Source of the DNA: an uncultured Opitutia bacterium
GTDB taxonomy: Bacteria > Verrucomicrobiota > Verrucomicrobiia > Opitutales > Opitutaceae
Reading direction: 5' to 3'
Length of the DNA: 33,877 nt
NCBI GenBank assembly: GCA_903948415.1
Contig: CAJAYO010000939.1
Location: 1-33,877, forward strand
Part shown: piece by piece, positions 15,118 to 23,347 of the stretch
Layout of the letters: each line of letters begins with the position of its first letter
Position numbering within the stretch: position 1 is the stretch's first letter
Program-made: the position numbers and the translations under genes
Notes under the pieces: generated by a model
The model's input: only the letters and a program-made list of their open reading frames with translations
Database searches by the model: none
What the model was told of the DNA's origin: nothing

Positions 15118-17287
15118 AGAAACCAAATTTCTGGGGAAGGAAACGCCGCGCGTCGAAGGGCCGGCGAAGGTGTCGGGGCGCGCCAAATACACGGGGGACG
15201 TGGCGCCGGCGGGCGTGCTTTACGGGGCGATTTTCCGGTCGAAGTGGCCGGCGGCCCGCGTGAAGTCGGTGAACCTGGCGAAGGCCCGGATCGCGCCCGG
15301 GATCAAGGCGGCCATCCTCGCGCGCGACGGGGAGTTCGACGTGCGTTATTATGGCGACGAGATCGCGGCGCTGGCGGGGACGAGCAAGCAGGCGGTGCTG
15401 GATGCGCTGGCGCTGATCGAGGTGAGCGCGGAGCCGCGGGCGTTTGTGGTGAAGGAAGTCGACGCGCTGAAGACCGACGCGCCGACGGTGGTCGCGGGCA
15501 GGGCCAATCTCACGGAGGGCGCGGCCAAGGAGACAGGCGACGTCGAGGCGGCGTTCGCGGCGTCGGCCGCGGTGGTGGAGACGAGGGTGAGCACGCCGAT
15601 TCAGGTTCACCATCCGATGGAAACGCACGGGCACACGGTGCAGTGGGATGGCGAAGAGCTGTCGGCCTGGTCGTCGACGCAGGGGGTGTTTGCGTGCCGG
15701 GACAGTTTCGCGAAGAGCCTGAATGTCGCGCAGAACCGGGTGCGCGTGAGGTGCGAGCACATGGGCGGCGGGTTCGGCTCGAAGTTCACGCCGGGGGCCG
15801 AGGGGGTGCTGTGTGCGCGGCTCGCGCGGGCGGCGGGTGCGCCGGTGAAGCTGATGCTGACGCGTTTTGAGGAGGGGCTGGCGGTCGGCAACCGGCCGTC
15901 GTCGTTTCAGAAGCTGAAGCTGGGGGCGGACGCGGACGGGAAGCTGACGGCGTTTGAAATTTATTCGTTCGGCACGCCGGGCCATACGGCGGGAGCGAAT
16001 ACGGGTGGCGGCAGCGGCGGGGCGAGTTTTCCGGCGCCGTATCTTTACAAGCCGGCGGCGACGCGGGTGAAGCAGGGCAGCGTGGCGGTGAACGCCGGGC
16101 AGTCGTGTGCGTTCCGGGCGCCGGGGCATCCGGTGGCGTCGGTGGGCATGGAGGCCGTGCTCGACGATCTCGCGGTGAAGCTGGGGATGGATCCGGTGGA
16201 GATCCGGGTGAAGAACGATCCGTTCGATGTCCGGCGGCGCGAATACGCGATCGGCGCGGAGCAATTTGGGTGGAAGCAAAAATACCGGAAGCCGGGCACG
16301 ATGGCGGGCGCGGTGAAGACCGGGGTGGGTTGCGCCGGGGCCGCGTGGATGAGCGGCGGCAAAGGCACGCAGGCGGAAATCCAAGTCAACGCCGACGGGA
16401 CGGTCGAGGTGCGGGTCGGCACGCAAGACCTCGGAACCGGTTCCCGCACGGTGGTGCAGGTCGTGGCGGCGGAGATGCTCGGCCTCGGCCTCGACCGCCT
16501 CACCGTGCGCATCGGCGACTCGCGGTTGCCGCCGAGCGGTTCGAGCGGGGGGAGCCAGACGACGGCGGCGGTGTCGCCGGCGGTGTTCGACGCGTGCGAG
16601 AACGTGGTCGCCGAGTTGAAAAAGCTGAGTGGGATCGAGGACCCGCGGGGAGAAAACTGGCAGGCGGCGTGTGCGAAGATCGGCAACCTGCCGTTGCAGG
16701 TGCGCGGCAAGTGGCGCGAAGGACTCTCGACGGGCGGCGCGGGCGGGGTGCAGTTCGCGGAAGTCGAGGTCGATACGGAGACGGGTTTCGTGAAGGTGAA
16801 GAAGCTGCTGGTGGTGCAGGACTGCGGGCTGGTGGTGAACAAGCTGACGTGTGAGAGCCAGATCAACGGCGGGGTGATCATGGGGCTCGGGTATGCGCTC
16901 TACGAACAGCGCGTGATGGACGCGCGCACGGGGTTCGTGCTCAACCCGACGCTGGAGAATTACAAATTGCCCGGTGCGGCGGACATGCCGGAGATCGAGA
17001 TTTTGCTCATCGACATGCCGGAGCGCGGCGTGATCGGCGTCGGCGAGCCGTGCACGGTGCCGACGGCGGCGGCGATCGCGAATGCGGTGGCGAACGCGAT
17101 CGGCGTGCGCGTGCCGGATCTGCCCCTCACGCCGGACCGCGTGCTGGCGGCGCTCGGCCAGGTGCCGAAGGGAACGGCGGATACAGTGAGGAGGCCGGGC
17201 GCGTGGGTGGACGGGCGGGCGAGCGTGGCCGCGGCGCCGGTCGCGCCGTGGGTGGAGCGCAACGGCGGCGGCCAGGCCTACCGATGA
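15104..17287 (+). CDS. Molybdenum hydroxylase, molybdopterin-binding catalytic subunit
   Basis: GGGFGSKF, CAFRAPGHP, GTQDLGTGSRT, GVGEPCTVPTAAAIANA motifs; ATG overlaps the preceding stop. Confidence 0.93.
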   Translation: MPWPKETKFLGKETPRVEGPAKVSGRAKYTGDVAPAGVLYGAIFRSKWPAARVKSVNLAKARIAPGIKAAILARDGEFDVRYYGDEIAALAGTSKQAVLDALALIEVSAEPRAFVVKEVDALKTDAPTVVAGRANLTEGAAKETGDVEAAFAASAAVVETRVSTPIQVHHPMETHGHTVQWDGEELSAWSSTQGVFACRDSFAKSLNVAQNRVRVRCEHMGGGFGSKFTPGAEGVLCARLARAAGAPVKLMLTRFEEGLAVGNRPSSFQKLKLGADADGKLTAFEIYSFGTPGHTAGANTGGGSGGASFPAPYLYKPAATRVKQGSVAVNAGQSCAFRAPGHPVASVGMEAVLDDLAVKLGMDPVEIRVKNDPFDVRRREYAIGAEQFGWKQKYRKPGTMAGAVKTGVGCAGAAWMSGGKGTQAEIQVNADGTVEVRVGTQDLGTGSRTVVQVVAAEMLGLGLDRLTVRIGDSRLPPSGSSGGSQTTAAVSPAVFDACENVVAELKKLSGIEDPRGENWQAACAKIGNLPLQVRGKWREGLSTGGAGGVQFAEVEVDTETGFVKVKKLLVVQDCGLVVNKLTCESQINGGVIMGLGYALYEQRVMDARTGFVLNPTLENYKLPGAADMPEIEILLIDMPERGVIGVGEPCTVPTAAAIANAVANAIGVRVPDLPLTPDRVLAALGQVPKGTADTVRRPGAWVDGRASVAAAPVAPWVERNGGGQAYR

Positions 17288-18249
17288 AAGCGTTTTCCTA
17301 CGTGACGGCGCAGACGGCGGATTCGGCGGTCAGCCTGGTCGGCGACCGCGGACGGTTCCTCGCCGGCGGGATGGATTTGCTCGGGGAGATGAAGGACGGG
17401 CTGGTCGAGCCGGCGCTGCTGGTGAACGTGAAGGCGGTGCCCGGCACGCGGGAGATCGCGGCGGGCCGGGGCACGTGGACGGTGGGGGCGAACGTGACGT
17501 TGACGCGGCTGGCGGAGCACGCGGAGGTGCGAAAAGTTTTCCCGGGGCTGGCGCAGGCGGCGGAGGCGGTGGGCTCGCCGCAGATGCGCAACGGGGCGAC
17601 GGTGGGCGGCAATCTCGCGCAGCATTCGCGGTGCTGGTATTACCGGCAGCGGGACGCGCGCTGCGTGAAAAAAGGCGGGGCGCGGTGCCTCGCGCGCGGC
17701 GGCGAAAACAAATACCACAGCGTGCTCGCGCACACGATGTGCCTGAGCCCGTGCGTGGCGAATCTGGCGGTGGCGCTGGCGGCGCTCGATGCGTCGGTCG
17801 TGGTGCAGCGCGGGGCGAAGACGGTGACGCTGACGGTCGCGCAGCTCTATGAGAAAGCGTGGACGGACGCGAAGGCGCACCACTCGCTCGGGAGCGACGA
17901 GTTGATTTTGCGCGTGGAGGTGCCGGTGGTGGCGGGCGCGCGGAGCGTTTACGTGAAGGTCGCGGAGAAGAGCGAATTTGACTGGGCGCTGGTGAGCTGT
18001 GCGGCGGCGGGGCGGGTGGAGGGCGGCCAGTTCCGCGGGGTGCGGCTCGCGCTCGGGAGCGTCGCGGCGGTGCCGTGGCAGATGCAGGAGGCGAACGCGT
18101 TTCTCGAGGGCAAGCCGGCGACGGACGAGACGGCGGCGGGCGCGGCGGCGATTTTGTTGCGCGACGCGGAGGCGCGGGAGCACAACGGTTACAAGATTCC
18201 GGTGGCGAAGGCGCTCGTGCGGCGCGCGTTGGCGGCGCTCGGGGCGTGA
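17284..18249 (+). CDS. Molybdenum hydroxylase FAD-binding subunit with probable extra [4Fe-4S] insertion
   Basis: ATGA overlap with upstream gene; GSPQMRNGATVGGNLAQ FAD motif; four cysteines in RCWYYRQRDARCVKKGGARCLARGG...TMCLSP. Confidence 0.92.
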   Translation: MKAFSYVTAQTADSAVSLVGDRGRFLAGGMDLLGEMKDGLVEPALLVNVKAVPGTREIAAGRGTWTVGANVTLTRLAEHAEVRKVFPGLAQAAEAVGSPQMRNGATVGGNLAQHSRCWYYRQRDARCVKKGGARCLARGGENKYHSVLAHTMCLSPCVANLAVALAALDASVVVQRGAKTVTLTVAQLYEKAWTDAKAHHSLGSDELILRVEVPVVAGARSVYVKVAEKSEFDWALVSCAAAGRVEGGQFRGVRLALGSVAAVPWQMQEANAFLEGKPATDETAAGAAAILLRDAEAREHNGYKIPVAKALVRRALAALGA

Positions 18250-18293
18250 GATGCGGGGGACGGGCGACGGGGGGGCCTGCGGGGGCGAGGCAG

Positions 18294-18544
18294 GCGCCTG
18301 CGAGCAGGCGGCCTACGGGAGCGCCTGCAAGCAGGCGGCCTACGGGGAGCGGCTGTGAGCAGGCGGCCGACGGGGAGCGCCTGCAAGCAGGCGGCCTACG
18401 GGGAGCGGCTGTGAGCAGGCGGACGACGGGGAGCGCCTGTGAGCAGGCGGACGACGGGGAGCGCCTGCAAGCAGGCGGACGACGGGGAGCGCCTGTGAGC
18501 AGGCGGCCTACGGGGAGCGTCTGTGAGCAGGCGGCCGGCGGGGA
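18294..18544 (+). repeat. Tandem array of nine 27-28-nt hairpin units, consensus GCGCCTGYRAGCAGGCGGCCTACGGGGA
   Basis: Unit starts at 18294, 18321, 18349, 18377, 18405, 18433, 18461, 18489, 18517; each unit has a CGCCTG/CAGGCG-type stem with a 4-nt loop; no spacers. Confidence 0.95.
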
Positions 18545-18570
18545 GGGTGGGGTTCGCGGAGGCGGGGGGA

Positions 18571-21186
18571 CTACGCTTTGGCTTGGGCGGCGGGCAGGGC
18601 TTCGCCGGTGGGGTAGGCGATGCGGGCGTGCAGCATGTTCAGGAGCGTGAACTGAAAACTGTTTTTGATTTTCGTGATCTCTTCGAAGGTGAGCGGGGCC
18701 TCGTCGAGTTGGCCGTCGGCGATGCGGTCGTTGACGATGCGGGCGATCAGGTCGTGGAGCGCTTCGGGGGTGGCCTGGCGGAGCGAGCGCGAGGCGGCCT
18801 CGAGTCCGTCGGCAAGGGAGATGACGGCGCTCTCTTTGAACCGGGGCCGGGGGCCGGCGTAGCGGAAGGCGGACTCGGGGATTTTCGAACGGGGGTGTTC
18901 GAGTTTCGCGTCGGGCGGTGCGGGGAAGGGGGGCGGAGCGTCGGGGGATTTCGCGTTGGCGCGGCGTTTGGCGGGGGCGGCGAACGGGGCGGTCGATTGG
19001 TCGAGGGCGCGCTGGTAGAAGTAGCGGACGAGGCTGGTGCCGTGGTGCTGGCGGATGACGTCGACGACGGCGCGGGGGAGGTTGTGCTGGTGGGCGAGTT
19101 CCACGCCGTCGGTCACGTGTTGCCTGATGATGCGGGCGGATTCGGCGGGGTCGCGGGCGTCGTGGGGGTTGACGCTGTCGCGCTGGTTTTCGGCGAAGTC
19201 GGCGGCGTGGGCGGTTTTGCCGACGTCGTGGAACAGGGCGCAGACGCGGGCGAGGAGGGGGTTGGCGCCGATGGCGTTGCAGGCGTTTTCGGAGAGCTGG
19301 GCGACGACGAGGGAGTGGTGGTAGGTGCCGGGCGCGTCGAGCTGCATGCGCAGGAGCAGCGGGTGATTGTAGTCGGTGAGTTCGAGGAGGGTGATGTCGG
19401 TGGTGCGCTTGAAGAGGGACTCGAGGATGGGGAGGAGGCCGACGACGGCGACGCCGGTGAGGAGGCCGGTGGCGAGGCCGGCGGTCATCTGGCGGGCGAG
19501 GGTGTCGGCGGGCGTCTGGTCGGCGATGCCGATGAGGGCGGCGAAGGCGGCGACGGTGAGACCGCCGGCGCCGGCGGCGCGGACGACGCGGCCGCGGCGG
19601 CGGGCGTCGCGGCCCATGTAGATGGCGACGAGGGAGGCGAGGAAGGTGAGGACGAGGAGGTCGAGGCGGTTGCCGTAGATGACGCCGGTGAAGATGGAGA
19701 TGAAGAGCGCCATGAAGATGCCGGAGCCGGCGTCGATGAGGATGGCGACAATGAGCGGGGCGAGGGCGGTGGGGGCGACGTAGGGGAGGGTGCTGGCCCA
19801 GGAGCCGTCGCGCACGAAGAACTCGGCGCCGCCGAGGGAGTAGTTGGCGCGGACGAGGGCGAGGTTGGCGATGACGACGAGGGCGAGGAGGCCGCAGCGG
19901 ACGTTGGAGCGGAGCGTCTCGGGATCTTCGATGCGGATGTAGATGAGGGAGGCGAGGACCATCGCGAGCACGAGGAGCACGCGACCAAAGAGCGTGAGGC
20001 CCTCGTTGAGTTCGGTATCGCCGTGGTCGAGGAGATAGCGGCGGTGGGCCTGGAACAGCTCGTGTTGTTCGGGGGTGACGCGGTCGCCGGGTTCGAGGAG
20101 GGTTTGGCCGCGGTTGACGGTGACGGTGACGGGTTTGAGGGTGCGTTGGGCGGCGTCGAGGCCGGCCTGCGTGGCGGCGGGGTCGAAGAGGACGTTGGGG
20201 GTGAGGCCGAAGCGGAAAACCCGGAAGACGGCCTGGGCGGAAGGACGGGAGACGCCGTCGGTGGCGAGGCTCACGCGCAGGAGGGGGAGGGCGTCCTCCA
20301 TCGATTGCACGGTGCGCGGGGCGGTGGCGGGCGGGGCGGGGGGCGTGGCGGGCGAAGGCGTGGGGGCGTCGGCGAGGGACGTGGCGGGTGCGGGGGCGAG
20401 CGCGGCGGCGGGGGCGGGGCGGGCGATTTGGAAGACGAGGGCGCCGGCACCGGTGCCGGCGAGCGTGGCGTCGGCGACGCCCTGGGCGTAGATATCGCGG
20501 AGGGTGGCGAGGCCGTTTTCGAAGAGGGCGGCGCGGGCTTTGCCGTCGCCGATGGCGAGGAGGGCGGCGATGTCCTCGGCGGTGGCGTGGTAGGGGCCGC
20601 GGACATTGAAGGCTTCGGCGATGGCGGCGAGTTCCGGGCGGCGGGCGGCGAAGGTGGCGGGCGGCGCGGTGTTCGGGGCGATGGGGGGCAGCGGAACGGA
20701 AGGCGCGGAGAGGGCGGGGCGGGTCGAGGCGGTGGCCGCGGTGGCGGGGTGTTCGGCGTCGTAGGCGTCGAGTTGGAGGAGGAGGGCGCGGGCGGCGAGT
20801 TCGAAGCGGCCGAACGATTCCGTTTCGAGGCGGTAGACCGGGGGGACGCGGTCGAGGAACTGGGCGCGGGCGGCGCGGGTTTTCTCCTCGCTTTCGTAGG
20901 TGAAGGAGGCGCGGGCGGTGACGCGGACGGTGGCGAGCTGATTGGGCAGGACGGCGAAGTTGGACGTGGTCATGCCGGCCCAGCTGATGAGGACGATGGC
21001 GACGACGGTGACGACGAAGATGAGGGCGGAGACGAGGCGGTTGCGGTCGAGGAATTCGCGGGTGGCGGAGAGGGCGGCGTTGGCGCTGGAGGCGGAGTGC
21101 GGGGCCGGACCGCCGGGCGCCGTCTCACCGGCGTGGCGGGCGTGGAGGCCGCCGAGGAGGAGTTTGAGTTGGTGACGGACGGACAT
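18571..21186 (-). CDS. pgpH: 7TM receptor with intracellular HD hydrolase domain (PgpH-like, cyclic di-AMP phosphodiesterase family)
   Basis: N-terminal TM plus extracytoplasmic region, multi-TM core, HD domain TYHHSLVVAQLSENACNAIGANPLLARVCALFHDVGK ... RQHHGTSLVRYFY ... VISLADGLEAASRS. Confidence 0.88.
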   Translation of the reverse strand: MSVRHQLKLLLGGLHARHAGETAPGGPAPHSASSANAALSATREFLDRNRLVSALIFVVTVVAIVLISWAGMTTSNFAVLPNQLATVRVTARASFTYESEEKTRAARAQFLDRVPPVYRLETESFGRFELAARALLLQLDAYDAEHPATAATASTRPALSAPSVPLPPIAPNTAPPATFAARRPELAAIAEAFNVRGPYHATAEDIAALLAIGDGKARAALFENGLATLRDIYAQGVADATLAGTGAGALVFQIARPAPAAALAPAPATSLADAPTPSPATPPAPPATAPRTVQSMEDALPLLRVSLATDGVSRPSAQAVFRVFRFGLTPNVLFDPAATQAGLDAAQRTLKPVTVTVNRGQTLLEPGDRVTPEQHELFQAHRRYLLDHGDTELNEGLTLFGRVLLVLAMVLASLIYIRIEDPETLRSNVRCGLLALVVIANLALVRANYSLGGAEFFVRDGSWASTLPYVAPTALAPLIVAILIDAGSGIFMALFISIFTGVIYGNRLDLLVLTFLASLVAIYMGRDARRRGRVVRAAGAGGLTVAAFAALIGIADQTPADTLARQMTAGLATGLLTGVAVVGLLPILESLFKRTTDITLLELTDYNHPLLLRMQLDAPGTYHHSLVVAQLSENACNAIGANPLLARVCALFHDVGKTAHAADFAENQRDSVNPHDARDPAESARIIRQHVTDGVELAHQHNLPRAVVDVIRQHHGTSLVRYFYQRALDQSTAPFAAPAKRRANAKSPDAPPPFPAPPDAKLEHPRSKIPESAFRYAGPRPRFKESAVISLADGLEAASRSLRQATPEALHDLIARIVNDRIADGQLDEAPLTFEEITKIKNSFQFTLLNMLHARIAYPTGEALPAAQAKA

Positions 21187-21202
21187 GGGACGGTGGTGCG
21201 AA

Positions 21203-21231
21203 AGGACCGATGACTAATGGCTAGTGGCGGA
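21203..21231. repeat. Period-7 repeat GGACCGATGACTAATGGCTAGTGGCGGAG at the 3' end of the DUF2442 gene
   Basis: Heptads GGACCGA/TGACTAA/TGGCTAG/TGGCGGA; contains the gene's stop codon. Confidence 0.55.
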
Positions 21232-21498
21232 GAGCGGGCGGGGCGCTCTGGTTCGGTCGTTTTGGGGCGGCCCGAAGTTACCCTGCGGGATGCCACGGAA
21301 GGAGAGGTCTTCGGCGAGATCGGGCCAATGGAGACCGAGGGGAGCGAGTTTGATGGGGTCGAGTTGGGGGGGCGTGCCGCGGGAGAGGCGCGGGTTTTTC
21401 GCGACGGGGAAGCGCAGCTCGACGCCGCTCGCCATGACGATGACGATCGGACCGTCGAGGTGGAAGGCGCGTTGGGCGGTGTCAGCCAAGGTGTTCAT
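21214..21498 (-). CDS. DUF2442 domain protein
   Basis: VELRFPVAKNPRLSRGTPPQLDPIKLAPLGLHWPDLAEDLSFRGIPQG matches the DUF2442 pattern (..GIHWPDLDEDIS..). Confidence 0.7.
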   Translation of the reverse strand: MNTLADTAQRAFHLDGPIVIVMASGVELRFPVAKNPRLSRGTPPQLDPIKLAPLGLHWPDLAEDLSFRGIPQGNFGPPQNDRTRAPRPLSATSH

Positions 21499-21622
21499 GC
21501 CAAGGAATCTCACCGTTGAAATCGCCGTCGTCGGTCATGGCCTGCCGCCGATGCGCGAGGCATCGCTGCTTGAAGTCAGATGCCCTCGATTGAGGGAAAT
21601 CTTCGTTCAGCTTGATTTTCAT
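21482..21622 (-). CDS. Small ORF (46 aa) MKIKLNEDFPQSRASDFKQRCLAHRRQAMTDDGDFNGEIPWHEHLG, possible degraded Phd/YefM-like antitoxin
   Basis: ATG abuts the phoH TAA; stop overlaps the DUF2442 start; ASDFKQRCLA resembles the ASEFKAKCLA motif of Phd/YefM antitoxins; too short for the ORF track. Confidence 0.35.
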   Translation of the reverse strand: MKIKLNEDFPQSRASDFKQRCLAHRRQAMTDDGDFNGEIPWHEHLG

Positions 21623-22633
21623 TTATCGTTTCTCCTCCGCGGCGTTGTCGGCGGTGATGGGGTTGCGGTAGTCTTCGTAGGCTTCGATGATTTTGCCGAC
21701 GAGGGGGTGGCGGACGACGTCGCTGCCGCTGAAGGTGTGGAAATCGATGCCGGGGATGTCGCGCAAGATGTGGCGGACCTCGAGGAGGCCGCTCTGCTTT
21801 GCGCGGGGCAAATCGATCTGCGTGATGTCGCCGGTGACGACCATGCGGCTGTCTTCGCCGAGGCGGGTGAGGAACATCATCATCTGCTCGGGCGTCGTGT
21901 TTTGCGCTTCGTCGAGGACGATGAACGCGTGCGAGAGGGTGCGGCCGCGCATGTAGGCGAGCGGGGCGATCTCGATGACGGATTTCTCGGTGAGGCGGGT
22001 GATGTCCTCGGGGTCGAGCATGTCGTGCAGGGCGTCGTAGAGGGGGCGGAGGTAGGGGAGGATTTTCTCGCGGAGGTCGCCGGGGAGGAAGCCGAGGGTT
22101 TCGCCGGCTTCGACGGCGGGGCGGGTGAGGATAATGCGCTCGACCTCGTTTTTGAGGAGGGCGGAGACGGCGGCGGCCATGGCGAGGTAGGTCTTGCCGG
22201 TGCCGGCCGGGCCGATGCCGAAGACGACCGGGTGGGCGAGCATCGACTGGAGGTAAAGTTTTTGGCCGAGGGTTTTGGGGACGATGGTCTTGCGGTTGGT
22301 GGCGATGACGAGCGGCTCGGTGATGAGCGCGCGCAGCTGGTCGCCTTCGCCGCGGGCGAAGCCGTCGGTGATGCGGTGGAAGTCGGGCGTGCGGATCGTC
22401 ATGCCCTGGGAGCGGGCGGAGTCCAAGAAGGTGAACAGCGAAGCGGCCACGGCGATGGCGGGGGCGGCGGCGGCGGGGGACAGGCCGGTGGGCGGCTCAA
22501 TTTTCAGCCAGTCCTCGCGGGTGATGAGTTTGACGCCGAGGGTGCGCTCGGCGTGCGCGAGGTTTTCTTCGCGGCCCGCGTAGAGGGAGCTGAGGTGGCG
22601 GGGGCTGGGGAAGTGGAGGGTGCGGGCGGGCAC
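21623..22633 (-). CDS. phoH: PhoH family ATPase
   Basis: GIGPAGTGKTYLAMA Walker A, LTRPAVEAGETLGFLPGDLREKILPYLRPLYDAL, FIVLDEAQNTTPEQMMMFLTRLGEDSRMVVTGD; GTG start. Confidence 0.95.
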   Translation of the reverse strand: MPARTLHFPSPRHLSSLYAGREENLAHAERTLGVKLITREDWLKIEPPTGLSPAAAAPAIAVAASLFTFLDSARSQGMTIRTPDFHRITDGFARGEGDQLRALITEPLVIATNRKTIVPKTLGQKLYLQSMLAHPVVFGIGPAGTGKTYLAMAAAVSALLKNEVERIILTRPAVEAGETLGFLPGDLREKILPYLRPLYDALHDMLDPEDITRLTEKSVIEIAPLAYMRGRTLSHAFIVLDEAQNTTPEQMMMFLTRLGEDSRMVVTGDITQIDLPRAKQSGLLEVRHILRDIPGIDFHTFSGSDVVRHPLVGKIIEAYEDYRNPITADNAAEEKR

Positions 22634-22650
22634 GGGGAGGGGAAGGAAGG

Positions 22651-22692
22651 ACGAAGGACGAGTGACGAATGACCAAGGTCTAATGACTCATG
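22651..22692. repeat. Period-7 repeat ACGAAGG/ACGAGTG/ACGAATG/ACCAAGG/TCTAATG/ACTCATG at the 3' end of the HIT gene
   Basis: Six consecutive degenerate heptads; contains the HIT stop codon. Confidence 0.7.
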
Positions 22693-23177
22693 GTGGCGGC
22701 GGCGGCGGCGAGGCGCTCCCAGGTCGCGTCGAGGGATTGGGGGAGGATGCGGGTGGAGCCGATCACGGGCATGAAGTTGTTGTCGCCGTTCCAGCGGGGC
22801 ACGATGTGGCCATGGAGATGGGCGATGCTGCCGCCGGCGACGGGGCCACCGAGGTTGAAGCCGAGGTTGAAGGCGTCGGGCTTCAGCGCGGCGGTCAGGA
22901 GGCGCTTGCCGAGCGTGAGCTCCTCGAAGAGGTCGGCGCGTTCGACGGGCGTGAGTTCGTCGAGGTCGGAGACGTCGCGGAAGGGGACGGCGAGGAGATG
23001 GCCCGGGTTGTAGGGAAAGCGGTTAAGGATCAGGTAGGACAACGGGCTGCGGTGGACAATGAGGGCGGCGCGGTCGTCGCCGAGGGCGGGGAGCTCCGTG
23101 AAGGGGCGCTGCATCGCGGCCGGATAGCGCGGCGCTTCGATGTATTCCATGCGCCAGTGAGGGTGGAGCTGTTGCAT
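22680..23177 (-). CDS. HIT family hydrolase
   Basis: HLHGHIVPRW histidine triad; NRFPYNPGHLLAVPFRDVSDLDEL. Confidence 0.93.
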   Translation of the reverse strand: MQQLHPHWRMEYIEAPRYPAAMQRPFTELPALGDDRAALIVHRSPLSYLILNRFPYNPGHLLAVPFRDVSDLDELTPVERADLFEELTLGKRLLTAALKPDAFNLGFNLGGPVAGGSIAHLHGHIVPRWNGDNNFMPVIGSTRILPQSLDATWERLAAAAATMSH

Positions 23178-23312
23178 GTGCGGTGGGGAAAAAGGGTCGG
23201 AGGTAAGGGGCGTGCGGCGGGGAAGTCAAAGCCGCAGGGGTGAGGAAAGCAGGGGAGCGGGCGAGCGGGGGAGACGGGGAAGGGACGCGGCGGGGCCAAG
23301 TCGGAGCTTGCG

Positions 23313-23340
23313 GCGTGGTATGACGCTCGTCATGCCACGC
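23313..23340. promoter_or_regulatory. 28-bp near-perfect palindrome GCGTGGTATGACG-CT-CGTCATGCCACGC, candidate TetR operator
   Basis: 13-bp arms with one mismatch; 7 nt upstream of the TetR ATG (23348). Confidence 0.65.
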
Positions 23341-23347
23341 AGCTGTC

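Noticed and set aside
18294-18544. CRISPR array with 28-nt repeats
   Set aside because: Repeats are directly contiguous with no unique spacers, and no cas genes are nearby; the Cas4-like domain in the window is part of a DinG/XPD helicase
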